From the NCBI GenBank assembly GCA_964411425.1, contig CAYPKW010000030.1, positions 1 to 29,575 of the forward strand: a stretch of DNA of 29,575 nucleotides. The letters are read 5' to 3'. The position numbers were made by a program, and so were the translations under genes. This DNA is from CAYPKW01 sp964411425. GTDB taxonomy: Bacteria; Pseudomonadota; Alphaproteobacteria; Dongiales; Dongiaceae. Below are positions 8,449 to 15,757 of this stretch, piece after piece; within the stretch, counting starts at the first letter, position 1, and every line of letters starts with the position of its first letter. Under the pieces are notes generated by a model. That model did no database searches. It was not told where the DNA came from and saw nothing but the letters and a program-made list of their open reading frames with translations.

Positions 8449-9777
8449 TTAACGCTCGCGCAAGGCGTTGTCCCGGGCCGAGAGAATGGGCTTAAGGATG
8501 TACTCCAAAACGGTTTTTTGGCCGGTCAGAATATCCACCGTGGCCGTCATGCCGGGAATGATCGGCAGCGCCGCCTCCGGCGTCCCCAAGAAGTTCTTTT
8601 CGGTCCGCAGGTAAATGCGGAAGTAACTCCTCTTCGCCTCCTTGTCCTCGATGGCGTCGGCGCTGATATGCTCGACCACGGCGTCGAGACCGCCATAGAT
8701 GCCGAAATCGTAAGCCGTGATCTTGACCATCGCCGGCTGGTTCGGATGCAGGAAGGCGATGTCCTTCGGCAACACCTGCGCCTCGACCAGAAGCGTGTCC
8801 TCGATGGGCACGATTTCCATCAAGTCCTGGCCCGGCTGAATGACGCCGCCGACGGTGCGCACCTTGATCTCCTTCACCGCGCCGTGCACCAGCGAGCGGA
8901 CCTCGGTGCGAACTACGCGGTCCTCGTCGGTCGTGAGCGCCTCGACGATGGAGGCCAGTTCCTGGCGCGCTTCGGAGAGTAGCTGCGAGGATTCCGTGCG
9001 GAACGTGAGCACCCGTTCCTCCATCCGCCGCAGCGCCTCTTGCAGGGCGGATTCGGCGCGCGGCTGCGCCAGCGTCGCCGCGTCGATCTCCGCTGCGAGG
9101 TCGTTGACTTCCCGTTCCCGGCGCAGCAGCTCGGTCCTCGCGATCACCCCTTGCTGCGCGAGCGGCCGGGTGATGTCGAGCTCCTCGTTGGCCAGCGCAT
9201 GCGATCGGCTCAACCGATTCAGTTTGGTTTTAAGTTCCGACACCTCTTGGCGGCGCTGCTTCTCTTGTTCTTGCAAGATGGCGATCTGACTCACGAGCTG
9301 GGACTGCCGCGCGCGGAATAGCTGCTTCTCCGCCTTGGCCACCTCCAGCGCTTCGGCCAGCACCTCGTCCTCGAAGACGATGTCCTCGGCGTCGGTCTTG
9401 CCGGCAATCTCGGCCTCCAGCCGCGCGGCGATGGCAAGGCCGCGCAGGTAGCGTTGCCGCAAGTCTCGGAAATTGGCTTCCGCGGCGGTGTTCTCGATGC
9501 GCAGCAGCACGTCGCCCGCTTCCACGATCTGCCCTTCGGTCACCAGGATCTCGGACAGGATGCCGCCCTCCAGATTCTGGATCACCTGCACTTGGCTCGA
9601 CGGAATCACCCTCGCCTCGCCGCGCGTGACGATGTCCAGCGTCGCGTAGTGGGCCCAAACGCCGAAGGCGACCACGATGACCGCGACCGCCACCAGCAGC
9701 AGGTGGCCGAACGCGCGCGAGCCGCTACTCTCGCGCACGTAGGGATCGACCCAATGGTCCTGGTCGGTCGCGGCCAT
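8449..9777 (-). CDS. HlyD-family type I secretion periplasmic adaptor (LapC-like)
   Basis: 442-residue membrane fusion protein linking the inner membrane exporter to the outer membrane channel. One transmembrane helix lies near residues 24-43 (HLLLVAVAVIVVAFGVWAHY), preceded by a short cytoplasmic segment. The lipoyl-like half motif GEARVIPSSQVQVIQNLEGG and EGQIVEAGDVLLRIENT follows, then a long alpha-helical coiled coil (about residues 110-290, rich in E/R/L/Q), then the second lipoyl half and beta-barrel domain ending in IIPGMTATVDILTGQKTVLEYIL, the signature of this family. Its start is only five bases beyond the stop of the ABC exporter gene, so the two are cotranscribed and probably made in similar amounts. 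Confidence 0.95.
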   Translation of the reverse strand: MAATDQDHWVDPYVRESSGSRAFGHLLLVAVAVIVVAFGVWAHYATLDIVTRGEARVIPSSQVQVIQNLEGGILSEILVTEGQIVEAGDVLLRIENTAAEANFRDLRQRYLRGLAIAARLEAEIAGKTDAEDIVFEDEVLAEALEVAKAEKQLFRARQSQLVSQIAILQEQEKQRRQEVSELKTKLNRLSRSHALANEELDITRPLAQQGVIARTELLRREREVNDLAAEIDAATLAQPRAESALQEALRRMEERVLTFRTESSQLLSEARQELASIVEALTTDEDRVVRTEVRSLVHGAVKEIKVRTVGGVIQPGQDLMEIVPIEDTLLVEAQVLPKDIAFLHPNQPAMVKITAYDFGIYGGLDAVVEHISADAIEDKEAKRSYFRIYLRTEKNFLGTPEAALPIIPGMTATVDILTGQKTVLEYILKPILSARDNALRER

Positions 9778-9782
9778 GGCGG

Positions 9783-12002
9783 CTATCCCGAAGCCTCGGC
9801 GGCGCGCACGCGCCCGCCCACCAGCGCCTCGAGCACGCTCGATTTCGGGCCGTCCGCCACCACCTTGCCGCCGTCCATGACGATAAGGCGATCCACCAGC
9901 GACAGCATGGAGTTGCGGTGCGTGACCAGCAGCAGCGTCTTGCCAGTCAGGGTTTTGGTGAGTTGGTTCTTGAAAGCCGTCTCGGTGCTGTTGTCCATCG
10001 AGCTGGTCGGTTCGTCGAGCACCAGGATCGGCGGGTCCATCAGCAGGGCCCGCGCGATCGCCACCGACTGGCGCTGTCCGCCAGACATGGCCTTGCCGCC
10101 TTCGCCCACCTGCAAGTCATAACCGTGCGGGTGGCCCTTGACGAATTGGTCGACGCCGGCGACGGTCGCCGCGTTCAGCACCGACTGCTCGTCCACGTAA
10201 GGTGCGCCTAACGTGATGTTGTCCTTGATCGAGCCGAACATCAGCCGCGCGTCCTGCAGCACGCAGCCGATGCTGGCGCGCAGGTCCGCCGGATCGATCT
10301 GGCGAATGTCGATGCCGTCGATCAGCACGGCGCCGCTGTCCGGTTCGAACAGGGCGACGACCAGGCGCTCGAGGGTGGTCTTGCCCGAGCCGATGCGCCC
10401 GACGAGGCCGACCCGCTCGCCGGCGCCGATGCGGAACGATACGCCGTCGAGCGCCTTGATCGATTGGCCCGGATAGCGGAAGGTGACGTCGCGGAACTCG
10501 ATGGCGCCTTCGATCTTCGGGCGGCGCAGGAACACCTTGCCGCGTGGCCGCTCGCTCGGCAACCGCATGAGTTGATTGATCCCCCGGAGCGCCACCCACG
10601 TCTGGCTGAAGCGCACCACGATGCCCGCGATCTGCGCCACCGGCGCCATGGCGCGCCCGGTCAGCATGGACGCGGCCACCATCGCACCGGTGGTCATCAG
10701 GCCGTCGGCGGCTCGGTAGACGCCCCAGGCCAGGACGCCGATAGTGGCCACGCTGGCCGCCACGACGGCGAAGTTGAGGGCCACCGAAGACCAGATCCGC
10801 GACTTCATGCCCGAGGCCGAGGCGGCCGAGATGTAGCCGTCCCAGTCGCGCTGCAGGCGGCCCTCCGCGCCGCTGATCTTGATCAAATCGAGACTGTTGA
10901 TCGCCTCAACCAGCGTCGCGTCCTTCTGCTGGTTTTCCCGGTAGCTGGCGGCGATTGCCCGGCGCATCGGCGCCTGGCAACACAGGCTCACGACGATGAC
11001 GGCGGGTATCATGACCGCGGGCACCGCGACGATCGGTCCGCCGATCAGCGAGATGACCGCCAGGAAGAGCAGGATGAACGGCAGGTCCACGATGGCGGCG
11101 AGAGTGGCCGTGGTGAAGAACTCCCGGACCGTCTCGAAGTGTTGCACGCGGCTCGCCATCGCGCCGGACGACTGCGGCCCCGACGCCATTCGAATCGCCA
11201 GCAGGTGCTCGAAAATCCGGGACGACAGCTTGCGGTCGAGGTTGCGCCCGACGCGCTCCAGAAACACGCCGCGCAGCGTGCGCAGAACGAAGTCGAAGGT
11301 GAGCGTCGCCGCCACCCCGACGACCAGCACCCAAAGCGTGTCGAATGCCCGGTTCGGCACCACGCGGTCGTACACCACCATCATGAACAGCGGCATGACG
11401 GTGGCGAAGACGTTGATGAGCGCGGCCGCGACAACGACCTCGAAATAAATCGGGCTGAACTGAAAAACGGCGCTCCAGAACCAGGAACGCGGTTCCTTCG
11501 GCATGAGATCGCGCGAGCGGGCGTCGAGGCGGACCTTCTGCTGAACGACGATGAGCGCGCCGTCGTACTGCTCGGCCAGTCGGGCCAGCGGCGCTTTCCG
11601 GACGCCGTCGACATTGTCGGGCGTTATGATCTCGGCGTGCTTGCGGTCGAGGTACCGCACCAGCACGCAAGCTTGGCCGTCCTTGAGCAGCAGCACGCAT
11701 GGCAGCATGAGCGCCGTAATGGCCGAGAAGCGCCGGCGCAACGTGTTGGCCGCAAGTCCGATGCGCTCGGCCGCGAGCACGAACAGCGCCGGCGTCATGC
11801 CTTCCTTCGGCAGCGGCAGGCCGGCGGCCAGTGCCGCCGGCGACTTCGGATTGCCGAACAATCGGGACACGATCACCAGCGACATCAGCAAGGGATCGTT
11901 CCAGTCGGGCGGAACGACGCGCGCGGCTCCGGGCGCCGGCCCGTCCTTGAGGTGGGTCACGACGGCTTCCACCAGCCGCGGCTCTACGGGCGGACCGACC
12001 AT
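9783..12002 (-). CDS. Type I secretion ABC exporter with degenerate C39-like domain (LapB-like)
   Basis: 739-residue half transporter that powers one-step export of a large protein substrate. The N-terminal ~150 residues form a C39-peptidase-like domain, but the cysteine expected early in an active domain is absent (the region reads DWNDPLLMSLVIVSRLFGNP), so it should bind substrate, not cleave it. Transmembrane segments occupy roughly residues 185-460. The nucleotide-binding domain has Walker A GRIGSGKTT (535-543), signature MSGGQ (639-643), Walker B ILVLDEP (659-665) and the H-loop His695. It belongs with the adaptor (five bases away) and tolC downstream. No large repeat-rich RTX or adhesin substrate is in the window. 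Confidence 0.95.
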   Translation of the reverse strand: MVGPPVEPRLVEAVVTHLKDGPAPGAARVVPPDWNDPLLMSLVIVSRLFGNPKSPAALAAGLPLPKEGMTPALFVLAAERIGLAANTLRRRFSAITALMLPCVLLLKDGQACVLVRYLDRKHAEIITPDNVDGVRKAPLARLAEQYDGALIVVQQKVRLDARSRDLMPKEPRSWFWSAVFQFSPIYFEVVVAAALINVFATVMPLFMMVVYDRVVPNRAFDTLWVLVVGVAATLTFDFVLRTLRGVFLERVGRNLDRKLSSRIFEHLLAIRMASGPQSSGAMASRVQHFETVREFFTTATLAAIVDLPFILLFLAVISLIGGPIVAVPAVMIPAVIVVSLCCQAPMRRAIAASYRENQQKDATLVEAINSLDLIKISGAEGRLQRDWDGYISAASASGMKSRIWSSVALNFAVVAASVATIGVLAWGVYRAADGLMTTGAMVAASMLTGRAMAPVAQIAGIVVRFSQTWVALRGINQLMRLPSERPRGKVFLRRPKIEGAIEFRDVTFRYPGQSIKALDGVSFRIGAGERVGLVGRIGSGKTTLERLVVALFEPDSGAVLIDGIDIRQIDPADLRASIGCVLQDARLMFGSIKDNITLGAPYVDEQSVLNAATVAGVDQFVKGHPHGYDLQVGEGGKAMSGGQRQSVAIARALLMDPPILVLDEPTSSMDNSTETAFKNQLTKTLTGKTLLLVTHRNSMLSLVDRLIVMDGGKVVADGPKSSVLEALVGGRVRAAEASG

Positions 12003-12113
12003 GTCATGCGCCGATTGCCATGCGTTGCCGAAGAAGGGTGGGGCCAGGGCGGATGCCGCGCTTCTCGCGCGCTAGCTGCCATCGCAAGGGGTATGCCGGC
12101 CGCGGCCCATGGG

Positions 12114-12464
12114 TCATCCGGCCGGCGGCGCGATCGACAATTCCACGCTCGATGGGAAATATAGGGTCGGGCCCCCTTCCAGGGTTACGAAGTTGAGGCC
12201 GGTCACATCGACGCCGTCCGCCGTCTGGTGGCTGCCCGCCGTGCCGGCATCGAACACCTTGTGCTCGGTGACGATGCTGAGCTGCAGCGGTTCCCCGGCA
12301 CTCAAGACCACGATCTCCCCATTCGCGTCGGGCAGCAAGTCCGCCAGCGATATGGCCATCTCCGGCGTTACCATGCCCACCCCCGCGCCCTCATGCGACG
12401 GGCCGGCCGGCTCCAACGGCGGTACCGGCACCAGCGTGTCGTCGATATCGACCATCGAGCCCAT
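12114..12464 (-). CDS. Unknown 116-aa acidic protein at the head of the type I secretion operon
   Basis: I do not recognise this protein. It starts MGSMVDIDDTLVPVPPLEPA, has no signal peptide or membrane helix, is acidic and proline-rich at the N-terminus, and ends in a beta-prone, poorly charged segment (LYFPSSVELSIAPPAG). Lack of a Sec signal, glycine/aspartate content and location 111 bases upstream of the ABC exporter make it a candidate small type I substrate or accessory factor, which is inference only. No RTX nonapeptide repeat is present. GGGGGCG lies upstream of the ATG at 12464; the Met at 12455 is an alternative start. A good promoter lies 60 bases upstream and points at it. Confidence 0.65.
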   Translation of the reverse strand: MGSMVDIDDTLVPVPPLEPAGPSHEGAGVGMVTPEMAISLADLLPDANGEIVVLSAGEPLQLSIVTEHKVFDAGTAGSHQTADGVDVTGLNFVTLEGGPTLYFPSSVELSIAPPAG

Positions 12465-12523
12465 CCGCCGCGCGCCCCCGATCGACGGAGACGCGCTCTA
12501 TCGAGTTTCGAGTATTTGAGGTA

Positions 12524-12551
12524 ATTGTAAGTAAATTCTTAACAATATCAA
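12524..12551 (-). promoter_or_regulatory. Promoter of the type I secretion operon
   Basis: On the minus strand TTGATA (12546-12551), 16-base spacer, TACAAT (12524-12529), in a conspicuously AT-rich patch of otherwise GC-rich DNA. The predicted start is near 12517, about 53 bases ahead of the 116-residue protein gene. It is among the best sigma70-like matches in the window. Confidence 0.6.
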
Positions 12552-12558
12552 CAGCCTT

Positions 12559-12586
12559 GTCAGGCGCCGGGCGGGCCGAGCCTGAC
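12559..12586. terminator. Hairpin after the RHH-PAS gene
   Basis: GTCAGGC and GCCTGAC form a perfect 7-bp stem around a 14-base GC-rich loop. It lies 44 bases beyond the end of the RHH-PAS gene and just upstream of the next promoter, a place where a terminator is expected. There is no clear T tract on the minus strand, so this is tentative. Confidence 0.3.
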
Positions 12587-12629
12587 GCAGACCGAAGCAG
12601 GCGGCAGATTATCGACGCGCAACAGCGGC

Positions 12630-13229
12630 TTAGAAGCGATCGCTGAGGAAAACGAAATACGACAGGTCGCCTGTCTCACAAATCATGGCCGGGCAAATGC
12701 TGGCGCGACTCATCACCAGCCGGCCGGGGCGCACGACGATGGCGCGGCCGCGTACCACGCGTGCCCGCCCCTTGCGATAGGCCTCGACGATGTCGGCGAG
12801 CGCCGGCTGCATCTTCATATGAAAGTAGTGGTCGAGGCGCGTGCCGACGAGCGCGCCGGCATCGATTCCGAGCCAGGCTTCCATGGCCGCATTGGCGGCA
12901 AGCACCACATGGTCTTGCGCGGCAATGACGCAGGGTGCCGGGCAGGCTTCGGCGATCAGCGCCAGCGGTGCCCCGCGCCCGACCAAGCTGAAGTCGCGCA
13001 CGGCCGCCTGCAACTCTTGCACCCGCGACTGGGCATGTTCCAGACAGTAGGCCCGGAGCGCGCCGGTGAGGCTGGCGTGGTTGCCGGCGGCCCGCTCGGC
13101 CATCTCGGCCACCAATTGATTGAAGCGGCGCCCCGAGGCGGCCGCAATCGCCTCGAGGCCGGCCCAGACCGGCGGCTCGAGCTTGATCGAGTAGCGCCTT
13201 CCCTTGAACTGGACGATGCGATGACGCAT
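12630..13229 (-). CDS. Ribbon-helix-helix / PAS domain protein, 199 aa
   Basis: Residues ~1-75 match the RHH_4-type ribbon-helix-helix domain (PF13467-like): a beta strand (VQFKGRRYSIKLEPPVWAGL), then helices with GRRFNQLVAEMAE and the family's closing SLTGALRAYCLEH. Residues ~90-199 resemble a PAS sensor domain (PCVIAAQDHVVLAANAAMEA, then WLGIDAGALVGTRLDHYF). A DNA-binding ribbon-helix-helix joined to a PAS domain suggests a ligand- or redox-sensing one-component regulator; targets are unknown. The ATG at 13229 was chosen because the domain begins there; a long in-frame upstream extension has shadow-like composition. It diverges from the small gene at 13336, with 106 bases between them, so it may control that promoter or itself. 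Confidence 0.75.
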   Translation of the reverse strand: MRHRIVQFKGRRYSIKLEPPVWAGLEAIAAASGRRFNQLVAEMAERAAGNHASLTGALRAYCLEHAQSRVQELQAAVRDFSLVGRGAPLALIAEACPAPCVIAAQDHVVLAANAAMEAWLGIDAGALVGTRLDHYFHMKMQPALADIVEAYRKGRARVVRGRAIVVRPGRLVMSRASICPAMICETGDLSYFVFLSDRF

Positions 13230-13272
13230 GGGATCGCTTCCTACCGGCCGTCCGGCCGCCGCGCCGGATTCC

Positions 13273-13303
13273 TTGACAGCCCGGCGAGCGCGCATGCTAT
13301 CGA
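13273..13303 (+). promoter_or_regulatory. Possible promoter of the 114-aa conserved gene
   Basis: TTGACA (13273-13278, a perfect -35), a 19-base spacer and TATCGA (13298-13303) preceded by TGC, i.e. an extended -10. The spacer is long. The predicted start is about 25 bases before the ATG at 13336. Confidence 0.4.
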
Positions 13304-13335
13304 AGAGGGTCGGTCCATACGCGTCGGACTCTATC

Positions 13336-13680
13336 ATGCCTTTTGTGCGTCGCGACGGCAGCGGCCGGATCGAGGGCCTGTTCCGCGAGCGCGAGCCCAG
13401 CGCCGGCGAGTATCTGCCGCCGGACCACGCCGAAGTGCGCCGCTTCATCGGGGCGGAGCCGGCGCTCGGCCCCGAGCTCGGCGATCTCGCCCGCACCGAC
13501 CTCGAGATGATCCGCGTGTACGAGGATCTTGTCGAACTGCTGGTTGCCAAGAAGATCGTGCTGTTGACCGACCTGCCGGCGCCGGCGCAGGCGAAGCTCC
13601 TGCGCCGGCGCAAGCTGCGCGGCGCGCTGGCCGACCTCACCGGCATCATCGCCGACGACGCCGCCGAGGAGCTTCCCTGA
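13336..13680 (+). CDS. Small conserved protein of the 'tryptophan synthase beta-like' group
   Basis: 114 residues, soluble, no signal peptide. The start MPFVRRDGSGRIEGLFRERE and the central block DLEMIRVYEDLVELLVAKK, then VLLTDLPAPAQAKLLRRRK, match a short proteobacterial family often mislabelled as a tryptophan synthase beta subunit; it has no PLP-enzyme features, and its role is unknown. The internal helix with a DLEMIR...DL pattern is the conserved core. No clear ribosome binding site precedes the ATG at 13336. It converges with the PhyH-like gene; the two stop codons lie 14 bases apart and form the arms of a hairpin. Confidence 0.75.
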   Translation: MPFVRRDGSGRIEGLFREREPSAGEYLPPDHAEVRRFIGAEPALGPELGDLARTDLEMIRVYEDLVELLVAKKIVLLTDLPAPAQAKLLRRRKLRGALADLTGIIADDAAEELP

Positions 13681-13697
13681 CGGCGGCCGGGCCGTCA
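13678..13697. terminator. Possible shared hairpin between two convergent genes
   Basis: TGACGG-N8-CCGTCA forms a 6-bp stem. The left arm contains the TGA of the plus-strand gene (13678-13680) and the right arm the TGA complement of the minus-strand gene (13695-13697). No T tract on either side. It could act as a weak bidirectional terminator. Confidence 0.28.
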
Positions 13698-14513
13698 CCT
13701 CGGCCAGACTCGCGGAAACAGCTCGCAGTCCATGGCATCCCCCGGCTTCAAGCCGTGGCCCTCGATGGGTGGCGAGACCTGGCCCACCCGCGCGGCATAG
13801 CGGGCGTCCTCGCCCAGCCAGCGGGTCGAGTAGGCGCGCCGGCGGGCCGCCGACGGGTTGCCCGGCGCCCCGTGCAGGGCGAGCGCATGAAACACGATGC
13901 AGTCGCCTGGCTCGAGGTCCCAGCTAAGCAACCGGTAGTCTTTCCGGTGTCCGTCGATGTCCGGCACCGGTTCGAAGCGCGGGTCCTCGACCACGAGGTC
14001 GGTGGCGCTACGGAAGTAGCGGGGCCGGAACCAGCGCCCCCAGCGATGCGACTCGTGGATGAATTCGACGCAAATGTCGCGCGGCACCGCATCAAGCGGC
14101 AGCCAGAGCGAGCAGAGTTGCTCGCCGTCCACCGGATAGTAGGGTTGGTCGTGATGCCACGGCGTGGCCTCGACGGTGCCCGGCTCCTTCACCAGCAAGT
14201 GGTCGTGATAGTAGTTGACCCGGCTGGCGCCCATGAGCCGCGCGGCGATCGCCGGCGCCGGAGAGTCGAACGCGAAGCGGTGGCACTCCGGCCATCGGCG
14301 CCACAGCTGGAAATCGACGAAGAAGCGTCCCGGGTTGCCGGCCGGCGTATTGATCCGCACCAGCGGACCCGGCAGGGCTATGTCATGTTCCACCGCGGTC
14401 CGCAGCGCCTCGATCCAGTCGCGGTCGAACAGCCCGCGCAGACACACGGCGCCGGCGCGGCGGTAGGCCGCGACCTCGCCTGCGCCGATCGGCCGCAACG
14501 GCTCCCGGTTCAT
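13695..14513 (-). CDS. Phytanoyl-CoA dioxygenase (PhyH) family protein
   Basis: 272-residue Fe(II)/2-oxoglutarate-dependent oxygenase of the PhyH family (PF05721). The metal triad is visible: H120-x-D122 in TPWHHDQPYY and a distal His in FHALALHGA (His214), followed by Arg in RRRAYSTRW that would hold 2-oxoglutarate. The N-terminal YRRAGAVCLRGLFDRDWIEAL is also typical. The substrate cannot be read from sequence; members hydroxylate diverse small molecules. It is divergent from the nicotinamidase-like gene with 86 bases between starts, which could mean shared control and a link to pyridine metabolism, but this is weak inference. Start at 14513 gives MNREPLRPIGAGEV. Confidence 0.88.
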   Translation of the reverse strand: MNREPLRPIGAGEVAAYRRAGAVCLRGLFDRDWIEALRTAVEHDIALPGPLVRINTPAGNPGRFFVDFQLWRRWPECHRFAFDSPAPAIAARLMGASRVNYYHDHLLVKEPGTVEATPWHHDQPYYPVDGEQLCSLWLPLDAVPRDICVEFIHESHRWGRWFRPRYFRSATDLVVEDPRFEPVPDIDGHRKDYRLLSWDLEPGDCIVFHALALHGAPGNPSAARRRAYSTRWLGEDARYAARVGQVSPPIEGHGLKPGDAMDCELFPRVWPR

Positions 14514-14599
14514 GCCATGTCTTCCACTGGTCGAAACAATTGCTTCGCCCAGGCCTCGCGCGCAATATGAAACCGTTTCGGTCCAGCCGGAGGCCGCCG

Positions 14600-15358
14600 A
14601 TGACAGTCATGCCGAAGAGCGCCCCGTCCGACCCCAAGGCGATCGCGCAGCAGTTGCGCGAGGCCATGCCGATCCGGCTCGAGGCCCTGACGCTCGCCGG
14701 CCAGTCGATCGGCCTCGTGATCGTCGATGAGGTGAACGGCTTCGCCACCGTGGGCGCCGGCAACCTCGCGCCGCCGGTCGAGAGCCGGCAGGTCACCCGC
14801 ATGGTCGAGGAGACCGACCGGCTGGCCCGCGCGTTCGCCGCCCGGGGATGGCCGATCTTCGCATTCCTCGACACCCACGTTCCCGGCAAGCTCGAGCCGC
14901 CCTATCCGCCCCACTGCGAGCTTGGGACGGGCGAGGAGAACCTGGTCCCCGAGCTCGCCTGGCTGGAAAACGACCGCAATGCCACGCTGGTGCGCAAGGA
15001 CTGCATCAACGGGTTCGTCGGCGCCATCGCGTCCGACGGCTCCAACAAGCTCGTCGATTGGGTCAATCGCCACAAGCTGCGGTCGGTCCTGGTGGTCGGC
15101 ATCTGCACCGACATCTGCGTCATGGACTTCGTGCTCACGCTGCTGTCGGCGCGCAATCACGACCTGATGCCGGGCCTCAAGGACATACACGTGTACGAGG
15201 CCGGCTGCTCGACCTACGACCTGCCGCGCGCGACGGCGGAAAGACTCGGCATCGGTCCCCATGCGGCGCATCCGCAGGAGGTGGCCCACTACATGGGCCT
15301 CTACTTCATGGCCTCGCGCGGCGCCCGGCTGGTCGAAAAGGTGACGGTCGCCGGATAG
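14600..15358 (+). CDS. Nicotinamidase-like cysteine hydrolase (isochorismatase family)
   Basis: 252 residues. The isochorismatase-fold catalytic triad is visible: D43 (LVIVDEVNGF), K133 (TLVRKDCINGF) and C173 (GICTDICVMDFV). A nicotinamidase-type metal site is suggested by D91-x-H93 and H105 (FLDTHVPG, PPHCELGTGEE). The ICTDICVMDFV and YEAGCSTYDLP blocks resemble the plant NIC1-like nicotinamidase branch. The enzyme would deamidate nicotinamide to nicotinate, feeding the nicotinate-degrading enzymes encoded nearby; substrate assignment rests on family plus context. ATG at 14600 chosen over in-frame starts at 14540 and 14567 because GGAGG lies six bases ahead. Nothing in the sequence shows regulation. 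Confidence 0.82.
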   Translation: MTVMPKSAPSDPKAIAQQLREAMPIRLEALTLAGQSIGLVIVDEVNGFATVGAGNLAPPVESRQVTRMVEETDRLARAFAARGWPIFAFLDTHVPGKLEPPYPPHCELGTGEENLVPELAWLENDRNATLVRKDCINGFVGAIASDGSNKLVDWVNRHKLRSVLVVGICTDICVMDFVLTLLSARNHDLMPGLKDIHVYEAGCSTYDLPRATAERLGIGPHAAHPQEVAHYMGLYFMASRGARLVEKVTVAG

Positions 15359-15437
15359 CCGTGCCGCGACCACCCGGCGCGGCTCCGGCGTGCCCGCGGC
15401 GGCGACACCCGCAACAAATCACGGCAGCGTGTTGCGT

Positions 15438-15644
15438 ATGAACAAGATGCAGAAGTTCACGACGCACAAACCGGTCGGCCTGCCCCGCGAAGCCCGCGCG
15501 GCGACCGGCAAGGGCGTGACCGAGACAATTCGGGTTGGCCTCGGCCTCGTCGCCACCGCCAGGGCGCAGGATGATCTGCGCCGTCTGCGCGGCAAGGTCC
15601 GGCTCGGAATCGACCTCAAGCGGTTGCGCAAGGATCGGGCGTGA
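15438..15644 (+). CDS. VapB-like orphan antitoxin
   Basis: 68 residues. The C-terminal half (TETIRVGLGLVATARAQDDL, then RRLRGKVRLGIDLKRLRKDR) matches the tail of VapB-type antitoxins (PF09957-like), which ends in RGKxxxDxDLxxLR and wraps the PIN toxin. The usual N-terminal DNA-binding segment (an MRTTxxLDxxL-type start) is not recognisable; here it reads MNKMQKFTTHKPVGLPREAR. No VapC/PIN toxin gene is next to it: the next gene is the enamidase. It may be a decayed or orphan antitoxin. Start uncertain: an in-frame ATG at 15390 is an alternative, and no strong ribosome site is seen. Confidence 0.6.
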   Translation: MNKMQKFTTHKPVGLPREARAATGKGVTETIRVGLGLVATARAQDDLRRLRGKVRLGIDLKRLRKDRA

Positions 15645-15681
15645 TCGCCGTTGCGCCTCCTGACACGTGCCGGACAGGAGC

Positions 15682-15709
15682 TTGCCAGCATCGGGGACTT
15701 TGCTAAGGT
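15682..15709 (+). promoter_or_regulatory. Possible promoter of the enamidase operon
   Basis: TTGCCA (15682-15687), 16-base spacer, TAAGGT (15704-15709), 48 bases ahead of the enamidase ATG. The -10 is weak. Spacing and location are the main support. Confidence 0.33.
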
Positions 15710-15757
15710 TGGCCAAAGCGGCGCTACGGCGCGCCGCCGTGCGGGGGAGACGGGCCC

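Noticed and set aside
10464..12164. 566-codon plus-strand open frame opposite the ABC exporter
   Set aside because: It has Arg/His/Gln-rich shadow composition and no recognisable domain, while the other strand encodes a complete exporter.
13230..13649. 140-codon N-terminal extension of the RHH-PAS protein
   Set aside because: Ser/Arg-rich shadow of the small plus-strand gene at 13336-13680; the ribbon-helix-helix domain starts at 13229.
13336..13680. Tryptophan synthase beta subunit
   Set aside because: The product is only 114 residues without PLP-binding features; the name is a known mislabel for this small family.
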